Of a DNA stretch of 20,029 nt, positions 1 through 7,624 are shown in pieces. The position numbers were made by a program, and so were the translations under genes. The stretch comes from Pavlovales sp. CCMP2436 (lineage: Eukaryota > Haptophyta > Pavlovophyceae > Pavlovales). Position 1 is the stretch's first letter. Every line of letters begins with the position of its first letter. The notes under the pieces were generated by a model that did not search any database, was not told where the DNA came from, and saw only the letters and a list, made by a program, of their open reading frames with translations. The DNA lies in assembly GCA_026770615.1 (NCBI GenBank), contig MU632219.1:1-20029 (forward strand). The letters run 5' to 3'.

Positions 1-90
1 AAATATTAGATCGCAAAAGTAATAACTATGATCGAACTAGCATAGTTTTATGATTTAACATAGTTTTATTAAATATTAGATCGCAAAAGT
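1..90. repeat. 20-bp direct repeat in AT-rich DNA
   Basis: The same 20 bases (AAATATTAGATCGCAAAAGT) occur exactly at 1-20 and 71-90. The 50 AT-rich bases between them contain further partial repeats of CATAGTTTTAT. No coding signal is present. It could be the edge of a larger tandem array that starts left of the window. Confidence 0.7.
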
Positions 91-600
91 GCCGCCACGT
101 GCCCCAGCCCATCCCTTGCACGTCTTTGGGCTGAAAGTCGGGGAACGCTAAGAGGACTAATATAAAAAAAGCTGATATGACCCCTTCGCGAGGATTTCAC
201 CCAAGCCCCCGCCCTTCCCCGTCCCGACCCCAGCCCTATTCCAGCCCCCAGTCCTGAGCGCAAAGATAAACTCCAACCCTATCCCTACCCCTAGCCCCCT
301 GTCCTGTGGCGCCAAGCCCTACTTTGCTCTAGCCAACTTTTTTAAAAGAATAGTTCTTATACCGTCCCCCGACTTGCAGCCCGAAGGCGTACGAGGCCCA
401 GCCCTGATCTATTCCCCTTGCAACCACGGAGAACAAAGCACGGTGCTCGAACTCCCTACGGGACAGGGAGTTCTTTTGAGACAGGGAATTCTTATAGGGC
501 AAAGCTAAACGTTCGCTTAGATGATAGGACGAAGACTCAACATGGCCTTATCACCTAATTGGTTACCTATACTCCAAGCGTCACTCTAACTCACTTTCAC
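91..600. other. Gene-free C-rich stretch with one perfect hairpin
   Basis: This interval is dominated by irregular CCCC-rich runs on the plus strand, especially 195-310, and has no convincing ORF. A perfect 8-bp stem (AACTCCCT 450-457 with AGGGAGTT 465-472, 7-base loop) is followed by a degenerate direct repeat of the GGGACAGGGAGTTCTT type. Nothing recognisable is encoded; it may be intergenic DNA or intron of the gene downstream. Confidence 0.5.
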
Positions 601-719
601 ATAGCGAGCTAAAACAAAGTCGCTCTAAAATAACCCTGAAATCCAAACCTGAGAACAGAAACGAAGAAACAAGAAACCCTGAAAGCTGAGAACATAAATC
701 CCAAAAGAATCCTGAACAG

Positions 720-837
720 GTGCCCCTGCTCCAGCCTAGTTCCCTTTTTCATTTCATTCGGACGGCCATCGGAGATCTTCAGAAAAGAAATCCTTAAAAA
801 AGGAAGCAGGCGGGCCGCTGCTCTTCCGCATCCTCTG
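720..837 (+). pseudogene. Two decayed copies of the 1605 exon with their 3' splice sites
   Basis: At 717-719 a CAG is followed by GTGCCCCTGCTCC, and at 807-809 a CAG is followed by GCGGGCCGCTGCTC then TTCCGCATCCTCTG. Both resemble the acceptor and first ~28 bases of the exon that starts at 1605 (CAG, then GTGCCCCTCCTC, then TTCCGCATGGTCTG). A third very short match (CTCGCAG then GTGCCCC) lies at 1254-1267. They are too short and diverged to be functional exons, and look like remnants of local tandem duplication around a splice acceptor. Confidence 0.5.
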
Positions 838-1085
838 ATTTGAATCCTCCCCCGCCGCCAAAACCAAACGCATCCATAGAACATAAACCTCCCCTAGAAC
901 AGACAACTCCCCTAGAACAGAGAACTCCAGTCCTCGCTGGCGAAAAAAAAGCATTTCGGGTCCATTGTAAACATACAGAGTACATTTTAAAAAGACAGAG
1001 TACATTTTCATACAAGGATGTTTTTTGCATAATAAACTTCACATCAAATCTACAAGTCCATTGTCGATGTTCCCTTAAAAAAATA

Positions 1086-1187
1086 CAATTGAACTGTGTG
1101 ATATAAAACATATAACTTGTGCGCACCGCTTTTCAATTGAACTGTGTGATATAAAACATAAATACGATTGAACTTGTGCGCACCGCA
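1086..1187. repeat. Tandem repeat, two ~48-54 bp units
   Basis: Unit one spans 1086-1133 and unit two 1134-1187. Both begin CAATTGAACTGTGTGATATA and end with CTTGTGCGCACCGC. The second carries a short internal insertion that repeats GATTGAACTTG. The repeat lies in intronic or intergenic DNA with no ORF. Confidence 0.8.
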
Positions 1188-1336
1188 TGGTCCGCACCAA
1201 CTCTCCAACCTGAGCCCTCAAATCAGCCGAAAGAAACAGACTGAGAAATGCCCCTCGCAGGTGCCCCAGTAATGAACCGGCTCCCCGGCTTGTCCTCAGC
1301 TCACCCCATCACCCAACCTTCATACCAAAACCACAT

Positions 1337-1470
1337 ACATACATACACACACACACACATACACACAGACACACAGACACATATATACATAAATACAGGC
1401 AATGAGCGACGCAGCGCTTAGACCAGCACAACATTCAGAACAGTCAGACGCCAGCTTGAATCCCTAATAG

Positions 1471-1514
<44 letters not shown>
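1337..1514. repeat. CA and TA microsatellites flanking a retroelement tail
   Basis: An imperfect CA/TACA repeat occupies about 1337-1395 and an AT dinucleotide repeat about 1467-1514. Between them (1396-1470) lies a copy of the retroelement 3' tail that also occurs near 2405 and 17549. AT microsatellites follow this tail at several of its copies, so the repeat is probably part of the element or of its preferred target. Confidence 0.75.
1396..1475 (+). mobile_element. Retroelement 3' tail, copy 1
   Basis: This begins CAGGCAATGAGCGACGCAGC and contains CAGTCAGACGCCAGCTTGAA, followed by an AT repeat. The same sequence in the same order is found at 2405-2520 and 17549-17668, and inverted near 10658-10716 and 17669-17697. 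In the 17549 copy it directly follows an ORF. This suggests the 3' end of a retroelement, with heavy 5' truncation here. Confidence 0.6.
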
Positions 1515-1516
<2 letters not shown>

Positions 1517-1524
1517 GGCATATA

Positions 1525-1578
1525 TATTAATGTAGGGGGGTTCGGGCTGGCGGTACGTTTCTAGTTCAAGTCATATAT
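1525..1578 (+). repeat. Dispersed repeat TTAATGTAGGGGGGTTC, copy 1
   Basis: ATTAATGTAGGGGGGTTCGG followed by GCTGGCGG sits next to TA-rich DNA. Close copies occur at 4032-4080 and 11722-11770. The 4032 copy also shares the following AGTTCAAGTCA. Function is unknown; it is probably a short dispersed element. Confidence 0.65.
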
Positions 1579-1604
1579 ATATTTCTTTATATTAACGGTC
1601 GCAG

Positions 1605-1846
1605 GTGCCCCTCCTCTTCCGCATGGTCTGTGCCGACCCCCTCGCAGAGTCCTACGCCCTCGAGCGCCCGGCTGCCGACCCCGTCGACAGCCCGAACGAG
1701 GATGGGATGGTGGACGCTGCGACGGGCACGCTCGGCGCCGATTTAAAACCTCCGGCCGCCGCTGCCGCTGCCGCTGTCCCCGCTGGATCCGCCGCCGCCC
1801 CCGCCGGCGGCCACTCCCCGTCCGCGGCGCTGTGCAACAAGGCGCG
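1605..1846 (+). CDS. Probable internal exon of an unknown multi-exon gene (3' limit uncertain)
   Basis: A pyrimidine-poor but canonical acceptor (GGTCGCAG) precedes an open frame beginning VPLLFRMVCADPLAESYALE. It continues into an Ala/Pro-rich, low-complexity tail (residues ~47-75) encoded by GCC repeats, then a long TTC microsatellite (1847-1960) that is unlikely to be coding. The composition before the microsatellite is strongly GC-rich like the downstream exons, and upstream decayed copies of its 5' end support a real acceptor. I see no clean donor: GT sites at 1627, 1699 and about 1846 are all possible. It may belong to the same gene as the exons at 3298-5042. No protein family was recognised. 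Confidence 0.4.
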
Positions 1847-2020
1847 TCATTCTTCTTCTCCTCCTCCTTCTTCTTTTCATTCTTCTTCTTCTTCTTCTCA
1901 TTCTTCTTCTTCTTATCATTCTTCTTCTTCTTCTTCTTCTTCTCATCATCATTCTTATTATCGCGAGTTTTACTCCTCCCGAGATGCAGCCCAAAGTTGT
2001 GCGACGTCACTGCCCCCTCT

Positions 2021-2056
<36 letters not shown>
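1847..2056. repeat. TTC/CAT microsatellite and poly-T run
   Basis: 1847-1960 is an imperfect TTC repeat with interspersed TCAT, and 2022-2056 is an uninterrupted run of T. The Lys-, Arg- and Ser-rich reading frames here are artefacts of the repeat. The sequence CAAGGCGCGTCA recurs at about 1838 and 2094, hinting that the microsatellite expanded between two copies of a duplicated segment. Confidence 0.85.
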
Positions 2057-2058
<2 letters not shown>

Positions 2059-2534
2059 CATGTCATAAAAAGAAGAGACCAAGCCCTACATTACAAGGCG
2101 CGTCACTGCCCCGTGTAATATAGTTCTGCCTTATATTCATGTATAAATATGAAGTGTGGAAATGAATGCACGGAGACCCTGGCTGGCGGTCTAGCTGTCT
2201 GGAAATTGGAATAGTTCTGCCCTGTAGCACTGCTGCCAGCTCGGGCGCGATATACCCGTCTAACATCCCACCATCAAAAAAACAGGAAAGAAAAACTGCT
2301 GGCCTTTTCATTCAATTCACGAACTCGGCACTGGCGGGACCCTGTCGCGGCAGCCTTGCTGTAAGCTCGGGCTCAATGATTTTTTTGTTTTAATTTGATA
2401 TTGTAACTGAGCCCAAGCCAGCGCAGCCGACTTAGGCACGCGGCAGGCAATGGGCAACGCAGCACTCAGATCAGCACAACTCCCAGGACAGTCAGACGCC
2501 AGCTTGAATCCCTATCAGTAATATAACCGCGCAG
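2057..2534. other. Non-coding interval with a weak duplicated segment
   Basis: No credible gene is present. Two related stretches, about 2219-2252 and about 2335-2375, share CCCTGT, CAGC and AGCTCGGGC elements. The second contains TTGCTGTAAGCTCGGG, which could be a splice donor (GTAAGC), but I could not find a matching acceptor. The second half contains retroelement tail copy 2. Confidence 0.4.
2405..2520 (+). mobile_element. Retroelement 3' tail, copy 2
   Basis: This matches the region 17545-17668 from AAGCCAGCGCAGCCGACT through CAGTCAGACGCCAGCTTGAA and ends TCCCTATCAG. It is the longest tail copy without the upstream ORF. It retains the bases that encode the last residues (QASAAD) of the 17205-17574 ORF, although the stop codon context differs. 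Confidence 0.65.
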
Positions 2535-2552
2535 GTATTGGCCGGGAGCCTA
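2535..2552 (+). pseudogene. Decayed copy of the 3298 exon start
   Basis: CGCGCAG is followed by GTATTGGCCGGGAGCC. This matches the acceptor and first bases of the real exon at 3298 (GTATTGGCCGAGGGCC). It is too short to be coding and is read as a duplicated splice-acceptor remnant. Confidence 0.5.
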
Positions 2553-2691
2553 CTGGGATGTTTATTTTAGAAAAGAAAAGTCAGACATACCAGTGAGCTC
2601 TGTTTCGGTATTCACTCGAGTGATACCTATCACTCAGGTGACAGTTAGTTAGCGATCACTCACTCAGCGATTTCGCCCCCCCCAGAGCTCA

Positions 2692-2945
2692 GCTCACTCG
2701 GCCGCCGAGTGAGCTCTGAGCGCTTCATATTTTAATAAATTTAATTAAACAACATAAAAATAAAACGAAAAACCGACGGCGCCGCTGCGATACGGCCCTT
2801 TGGCAAACAAACCACCAATGAGTGAGCAGGGATCCACCGGTCACATATGCGTATTTAATTTAATTATGTTTAGACTCTGAAAGAATTCTCTATGTAGCTG
2901 GTGCATCCCTGCTCTTCATTGGCTGGCAGAGCTCACTCGGCCGCT
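2692..2945. repeat. Foldback (palindromic) element with nested inverted repeats
   Basis: A perfect 14-bp inverted pair (CCGAGTGAGCTCTG 2705-2718 with CAGAGCTCACTCGG 2927-2940) encloses a second imperfect pair (2815-2835 with 2903-2922, CCAATGARNAGCAGGGATNC). The AT-rich centre is also partly complementary. The left end carries its own perfect 11-bp hairpin (2691-2715, loop CCG). Direct repeats TCACTCACTCAG flank it at about 2655 and 2973. This is the architecture of a foldback MITE; it has no coding capacity. Confidence 0.6.
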
Positions 2946-3141
2946 GGGCTACCCTGGTCCGCGAATGAGCTCTACAATCACTCACTCAGATTTGCGGCGC
3001 CCCAAATCGAGTTCGCGAGCACTCACTCGTTCACTCCTCGGTTCATGTCACTCAGAATATAGAGCTCGCTCTTATCTCTGCAAATAATCCGTCCGACCCC
3101 ACACGAATTGAAACTTGTTTCTTCTTCTTTTTACGTTTCAG

Positions 3142-3197
3142 GTATTGGCCGAACGCTGTCTGGTCTGGGCACACGCGCAGTCCACCAATGGCCTTGT
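3142..3197 (+). pseudogene. Second decayed copy of the 3298 exon
   Basis: TTTCAG is followed by GTATTGGCCGAACGCTGTCT, then a stretch that tracks the real exon through GCGCAGTCC and GGCCT. The similarity covers about 55 bases. It then runs into a GT microsatellite (3195-3212). It carries a usable-looking acceptor but no matching exon end, so it is probably a relic; use as an alternative exon cannot be excluded. Confidence 0.55.
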
Positions 3198-3245
3198 GTG
3201 TGTGTGTGTGTGTTTCTCTACTGACACCTCATCTGACATCCCCAA

Positions 3246-3287
3246 ATAAAACCTTTATTTGTTTAATAAAACCTTTATTTGTTTTAT
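3246..3287. repeat. Tandem ~21-bp repeat of AATAAAACCTTTATTTGTTT
   Basis: Two copies of this AT-rich unit lie immediately before the pyrimidine-rich acceptor of the exon at 3298. Each unit is itself partly palindromic (AAATAAA/TTTATTT). It is intronic. Confidence 0.75.
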
Positions 3288-3297
3288 GACTTTTCAG

Positions 3298-3862
3298 GTA
3301 TTGGCCGAGGGCCGTCTGATCTTTGCGCAGGCGCAGTCCGCCGAGGGCCTCCTGGGCGCGGGCGGGCCGTTGGTCTGCTCGGCGGTGGCCATGCCGCTAC
3401 TGCGGGACACGGTAATAACTAACTAGCAACTTGATTCTTATTATTGTTATTATCGCTCTCGTGATTTTGATTACCAATTTGATTGCTATTATTGCAATTA
3501 TGATTTGGATTACCCTGATTTTTACTTCCGTGATTTTGCTTACCGTGATTTTGATTACCATGACGCTACTGCGGGACACGGCACTCAAAAAGCATGCGAA
3601 CACTACTACTAACGCTAACACTCACATTCACACTCATACTAATGCGAATGCTGATGTTAAGCTAATGCTAATACGAGTGCGAATGCTAATGCTAACACTA
3701 ATACTAATGCGAATGCTGATACTAATACTGATACTAATACTAAAACTGATGATGATGATGATGATGATGATATCGATAAAAATTGTAACAATGAAATGAA
3801 CGCACAGGCCTCGATCGTGGGAGTGCTCGTCTTCTTCCACAATGCCAATACTAAATCTGATA

Positions 3863-3897
<35 letters not shown>

Positions 3898-4353
3898 AAA
3901 ATTGTAACAATGAAATCAACGCACAGGCCTCGATCGTGGGTGTGCTCGTCTTCTACCACTGCCAGAGGAGAGAGGCGGACGCGGCAGTGCTCGACCTGCT
4001 GGTACATAACTAAATATATGCATATATGCATTTATTAATGTAGGGGGGTTCTGGCTGGCGATGTGTCAAGTTCAAGTCAAGCTGATCTTGGCGCTCCGAC
4101 GCAGGCTCTTACGCGCTACGCCGAAGTATATGCATCTATACATTTATTGCTGGTGGGGGGGGTCGGCGCGCCCACTCCTCCCTCGCCTTCATCTCCGCAT
4201 CCTCAACGAAAGCCCTCAACGAAAGCCCTGCAGGTGAGCGCTGCAAGTGAGCGCTGCATCCACCCCAACCCCAACCCCAACTCAGTCGAATCTCAGCCTG
4301 AAATAGGCGCAGGCTTCCTGGCTTGCCGCCTCCTCCCACAGGCTGTAGCGGTT

Positions 4354-4385
<32 letters not shown>

Positions 4386-5042
4386 GAATGAGATCATCCG
4401 ACATGAACACAATAACTAAATCACCAAGTAATAACAGGCACGCACCTCCTGGCTCGCCACCTCCCGCCGCCTGCACACTTTGTTGTTGTTATATTTTTCC
4501 CCTTTTTATGTCAGTGTTGATATCATTGTAATTTTTATCATAATAGTTGTTGTTGTTGCTATTATAACAGGTGCGCGCCTCCTGGTTGGTCACCTCCTCC
4601 CACCGGCTGCACGCGCACCTGCAGCGGCAGCGGCAGCGGCAGAGGGAGAGGCAAAGCCTGCAGCGGAGGGGAGGGGGGGGAGCGGGGGGGGAGAGCGAGC
4701 ACCTGCACAGGGCGCAAGAGCATGCACTGCCCGACGTCGCGATGCAGATCTCGCACGCAGGTCCACTTTTTTTTTTTTTTTTTAACGTCCCTCAACTTGG
4801 AGCCCAGAGGCGTACGGGCATGTCGCGAGAGAGCCAGCGCGTCGCTCGTCTCATACGCTTTGATACCGTGTAAATGTACAGGCACGGGCAAATCGGCCGA
4901 GGTGGGCACAGCGCTCGACACGCTCAGCGAGATCGCCTCGTCGGAGATCTACAGCCTCGTCGACGAGGCCGAGCTGAGGGCGCTCGTGGCCGCGTCCGAG
5001 CGCGACGATCGCGGCACCACCAGATCTGAGGAAGAGCCCTGA
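3298..5042 (+). CDS. Unknown multi-exon gene, 3' part (five exons to the stop)
   Basis: Proposed exons are 3298-3411, 3927-4001, 4105-4125, 4571-4760 and 4882-5042. The first three are multiples of three (38, 25 and 7 codons, phase 0). The fourth ends in phase 1 and joins the fifth in frame to a TGA at 5040-5042. All acceptors end in AG and all donors begin GT (GTAATA, GTACAT, GTATAT, GTCCAC). The product contains a hydrophobic segment (LVCSAVAMPLLRDT) joined to ASIVGVLVFYH, and then DLLALTRYAE. This loosely resembles the C-terminal half of a GAF-type sensor domain; that is inference. Next come a Gln/Arg-rich segment with poly-Gly and an acidic C-terminus (EIASSEIYSLVDEAELRALV). Upstream exons probably exist. 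The 21-nt exon is the least certain. Confidence 0.6.
3560..3580 (+). pseudogene. Copy of the 3' end of the 3298 exon inside its following intron
   Basis: ATGACGCTACTGCGGGACACG repeats the last 21 bases of the exon ending at 3411 with one mismatch, but GCACTC replaces the donor GTAATA. It lies 170 bp downstream in the intron and shows that the donor end of this exon was also locally duplicated. Confidence 0.65.
3757..3898. repeat. GAT trinucleotide repeats inside a 119-bp tandem duplication
   Basis: GAT runs at 3748-3770 and 3861-3898 each precede AAAATTGTAACAATGAAAT, an acceptor (CGCACAG) and an exon-like GCCTCGATCGTGGG. The period is 119 bp. The downstream copy leads into the intact exon at 3927; the upstream copy (exon-like 3808-3845) loses similarity after CTTCTNCCAC. 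Confidence 0.85.
3808..3845 (+). pseudogene. Upstream copy of the 3927 exon
   Basis: Its first 32 bases differ from the 3927 exon at only one position before diverging into AATGCCAATAC. It would encode ASIVGVLVFFHNA, versus ASIVGVLVFYHCQ in the intact exon. The acceptor is intact and no donor is apparent. It is a recent duplicate, either dead or an alternative exon. Confidence 0.6.
4032..4080 (+). repeat. Dispersed repeat TTAATGTAGGGGGGTTC, copy 2
   Basis: TTTATTAATGTAGGGGGGTT, then CTGGCTGGCG and AGTTCAAGTCAA, match the 1525-1578 copy. It follows a TATATGCA palindromic stretch within the intron after the 3927 exon. Confidence 0.65.
4313..4480 (+). pseudogene. Two decayed copies of the 4571 exon start
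   Basis: After CGCAG at 4308-4312 comes GCTTCCTGGCTTGCCGCCTC, then CTCCCACAGGCTG. After AACAG at 4433-4437 comes GCACGCACCTCCTGGCTCGC, then CACCTCCCGCCGCCTGCACAC. Both mirror the true exon beginning at 4571 (residues VRASWLVTSSHRLHAH). Translated, the copies give ASWLAASSHRL and ARTSWLATSRRLHT. An ATC microsatellite (4356-4385) separates them. Confidence 0.6.
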
Positions 5043-5090
5043 GCCTTACAAGTCTGACAGCGCGGATGGTGCCACCAGCTCTCTTTAAAA

Positions 5091-5096
5091 AATAAA
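5091..5096 (+). promoter_or_regulatory. Candidate polyadenylation signal
   Basis: AATAAA lies 49 bases after the TGA stop of the multi-exon gene, in a local AT-rich patch. This is a sensible position for 3'-end formation if this organism uses AAUAAA. Confidence 0.45.
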
Positions 5097-5363
5097 TTGC
5101 CAGCCGGAGAGTCCCCTTACAGGCTACACTAATACATAAGTACGCATACATACGTTCTAGACTATCTAGTATCTAGGATTAGCGGGCTCTAGCTGCCATC
5201 CAGCCGCCAATGTTCAAAGCGCGCGAGCAGCAAGCCGCCAAGCAAGGGTTCCGATAATAGATAAGATACCGTCAAAATCTATTTTCAAATCGTATTTTGT
5301 AACTAAGTCCCTCGATGTGGTCAGCGGCAAGTACTGTATGCCGCCAAGCGGTGCCGATGTGGC
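5097..5363. other. Intergenic spacer between convergent genes
   Basis: The 3' end of the plus-strand multi-exon gene faces the 3' end of the minus-strand ARM-BTB gene. The spacer contains a CTAGACTATCTAGTATCTAG stretch at 5156-5175 but no gene-like signal. Confidence 0.4.
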
Positions 5364-6922
5364 TCACTCCGCGCGCGGCCGCTTGCGCGCTGCCGACTCG
5401 TCAGACTTGGGCGCCAGTTTGAGTGCGATGGCCTGCATGATGCCAAGGGCGGCCTTCGGGTACTGCTCACTGAACTCGAGCCACGCCGGCTGTTCGACTA
5501 CCTCCCGCACGTGCTCCACCACCACCGCGTCCGCTGCGTCGACGAGCCCCGCCGGCTCGGCCGCGCACGGCTTGAGCTGCAGCAGCACGGCCAGGCAGTT
5601 GTCCGCGCAGAGTGAGTCGCGCACCGCGCGCTCGCACCGCTCGAGCACGCGCGACACCGCATCCGAACCGCCACCCACGCCGCCGCCGCCGCCGGTACGA
5701 TCATCACCTTGGCCGCGAGGCAGAGCAGCTCGAGCCGCACGTCGAGCTCGGCCGGGAGCGGTGCGTTGCCGAGCGCGTGCAGCTGACCGATAAGCGCGCG
5801 GTGCGCGGCCGACGAGAAGTCCATGTCGGGCTTGACGACGCCGCTCACGCCTTCCACCGTGCCCGGGCCCAGGAGCGCCTCGTAGTAAGGTGACGCATGC
5901 GTGAGCAACAGCCGGCTGCCGCCAATCCGCTCGCTGTTTTCGCACTCGAAGACCACGTCGTGCCCGGCTGCGACCGGGCCGACGAGCGACGCGAGCGACT
6001 CGAATGCCTTGGCGAGCGCGTCGCGCTCGGCGCGCACGGCGCTGTTCTCGAGGTGCGACGACGCGTCGCGCTCGGCACTAAGAACGCCAACCCTGAGCTG
6101 CAGCGCTCCCAGCGCGCGCTCGGCGTCGCCCTGCGTCGGGCAAAGCGCGCGCAACGCAGCGCGCGCCGAATCTGCCCACTCGCAGCCAGGCGCATCCGCG
6201 GCTACCGCGAGCACGCCCGCGGTTCCGTGCTCCAACGCCAGCTCGCGCAGCCGCTCATTCATAGCGAGGCGCCGCAAGGTGCAGCAGGTACTCCTGCCGG
6301 TGGGGCAGGCCTGCGACGGGCTGAGGAACGTGACCAGCACCGGCAGCGCGCCTGCGTCCGCGATGAGCGTGAGGTTAGGCGTATCCCTGGTGAGCCATGC
6401 AAGCGTGCCCACTGCCCACCTCTTGCCCACATCGGTGCCCGAGCGGAGCATCGCCACCAGCGGCGCCAGCGCACCAGCGGCGACGATAAGTGCGCGGGTA
6501 GGCGCTTCGGGGGAGAGCCATCCGAGCGCAAATGCTGCACAGGCCTTGACATCCTCAGTACCAGAGCACAGCAGTGCCACGAGAGCGGGTACTGCGCCCA
6601 CATCCACGATGCGCGGCCGAATGCCCGCGCCCACGTCCATCGCGAGCTTGCCGAGAGCCACCGCTGCGGATTCTTGCGCCGCCGCGTCGGTGGACCGCAG
6701 CAGCGCGACGAGGAGCGGCAGCGCGCCCGCTTCGGCGGTGGGCGCGCGGAGGCTCGGGCGTATAGTGGCCTGCTGTGCGAGAGCGGCTGCGGCGCGCGCA
6801 TGGTCCCAGGCGTCTGGGCCCCGCAGCCTCGCAACCAGCGCCTTGATGCCAGCCACCATGCCCCGCAGCCTCGCGCGGCGCAATGTAGCAAGAGCGACTG
6901 TTCGGGCGGAAGTGACGGGCAT
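5364..6922 (-). CDS. Armadillo-repeat plus BTB/POZ protein, one frameshift
   Basis: The frame opens with ATG at 6920-6922 (MPVTSARTVALATLRR). Residues ~25-260 form armadillo-type helical repeats with recurring motifs GALPLLVALLRS, GAVPALVALLCSGTEDVK, GALAPLVAMLRSGTDVGK and GALPVLVTFL. Residues ~265-312 are a probable coiled coil. Residues ~320-415 form a BTB/POZ domain (HDVVFECENSERIGGSRLLL, then THASPYYEALLG). At a GCC/GGC run near 5680-5695 (residue ~410) the frame changes. The other frame continues the BTB-associated region (GGGSDAVSRVLERCERAV, then LCADNCLAVLLQLKPC) and ends in a basic KRPRAE tail at 5364. Read through the shift it would be about 520 residues. ARM-then-BTB order is known in plant ARIA-like proteins, which act as protein-interaction or ubiquitin-ligase adaptors. 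The shift could be slippage in the repeat, a sequencing error, or real decay. Confidence 0.8.
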
Positions 6923-6963
6923 AAATTTGCGTGCACCACAATTCGGGCTTACGGTGCATGCAG

Positions 6964-6969
6964 TATAAA
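6964..6969 (+). promoter_or_regulatory. TATA-like box upstream of U2
   Basis: TATAAA lies about 24-29 bases before the inferred U2 5' end, the expected distance for a TATA element. It sits in the 70-bp gap between the ATG of the minus-strand ARM-BTB gene and U2. U5 has only a weaker TTAAATA (7327-7333), and U1 has no evident TATA. Confidence 0.5.
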
Positions 6970-6992
6970 TTTTACGCGCTCCCCACTAGAGA

Positions 6993-7175
6993 GTACCTTC
7001 TCGGCCTATTGGCTAAGATCAAGTGTAGTATCTGTTCTATGTACTGTGATAAGTACATCTCCTCTTTGAGGATTTCTATCACATACATTTTTGTATAGGG
7101 TGGTTGCGTGAGGCTTGCCTCGCGTGCCACAAGTCGTGACTCTGGCTTTGCATCTACTGCTAAGGTCGCGACACC
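6993..7175 (+). ncRNA. U2: U2 spliceosomal snRNA
   Basis: The 5' region contains CTTCTCGGCCTATTGGCTAA and GATCAAGTGTAGTATCTG, a near-exact match to the invariant U2 5' domain. It includes the branch-point recognition sequence GTAGTA at 7025-7030 (U2 positions 33-38) and stem-loop I. Stem IIa is ATGTACT/AGTACAT around 7039-7058, with a CCTC/GAGG stem IIb following. The Sm site is ATTTTTG at 7087-7093. Stem III is GCGTGAGG-CTTG-CCTCGCGT, enclosed by GTGG/CCAC and keeping the canonical GCTTGC loop. Stem IV is GTCGTGAC/GTCGCGAC with a loop containing TTTGCATCTACTGC. Length is about 183 nt, close to the usual 187-190. It base-pairs with the intron branch site in the major spliceosome. The ends are inferred from alignment to the known consensus. 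Confidence 0.97.
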
Positions 7176-7345
7176 ATCATAATTAAAATTTGCGCGTCAA
7201 ACCACAGATGCTAGTAGCACAATGTGTGCAATACTTTAAAATTGAGTTTGGTTAACCAATGTTATTTCTATTGGCAGTGATCTAAATGCAGTGGCCACAA
7301 TCAATCCCTCTTCGCGTGTTTGTACTTAAATATGCTCCTCAAGCT

Positions 7346-7456
7346 ACATTTTCAAGTTTCAATGCCACGACATAGATTTCGCGCCTTTTACTCGAATTCT
7401 CTGTGAATTGAAGCATTTACTTAAAGAAACATTTTTGCACTTCTCGGAAGAGATAA
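7346..7456 (+). ncRNA. U5: U5 spliceosomal snRNA
   Basis: The invariant U5 loop I, CGCCTTTTACT (7382-7392), is present exactly. It sits on a stem of about 11 bp (ACATAGATTTCG with CGAATTCTCTGTG, two mismatches). An outer stem pairs AAGT..TTCAAT (7355-7363) with ATTGAA..ACTT (7408-7422). A canonical Sm site ATTTTTG is at 7431-7437, followed by a short 3' hairpin CTTC-TCG-GAAG (7440-7450). Length is about 111 nt versus about 116 in human. Loop I aligns exon ends during splicing. The 5' end is inferred from the usual distance to loop I and may be off by a few bases. It lies 170 bp after U2 and 168 bp before U1, same strand. Confidence 0.88.
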
Positions 7457-7624
7457 TAATCTAAATCGTTCTGCAGAGAGTACTTTGCTGCTCGAGCGTA
7501 ATGTCTTTATATCCGTATTTAACATGCTTTACCACTGCACTGTTACACAATCTTTTCAACGAGGTTGACCACAATCGCACTCCGGCGCCCATGCAAACCA
7601 CCCTCCTTGCCGACGCACGGGATG

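Noticed and set aside
195..310. Telomeric repeat
   Set aside because: The C-rich runs have no regular unit such as CCCTAA.
1561..2082. Lys/Arg- and Ser/Phe-rich ORFs on both strands
   Set aside because: They are produced by the TTC microsatellite and poly-T run.
3431..4038. Ile/Thr/Asp-rich ORFs
   Set aside because: They are intronic low-complexity and GAT-repeat translations.
5897..7069. 390- and 355-codon plus-strand ORFs
   Set aside because: They are antisense shadows of the ARM-BTB gene caused by high GC. They show no domain, and one reads into U2.
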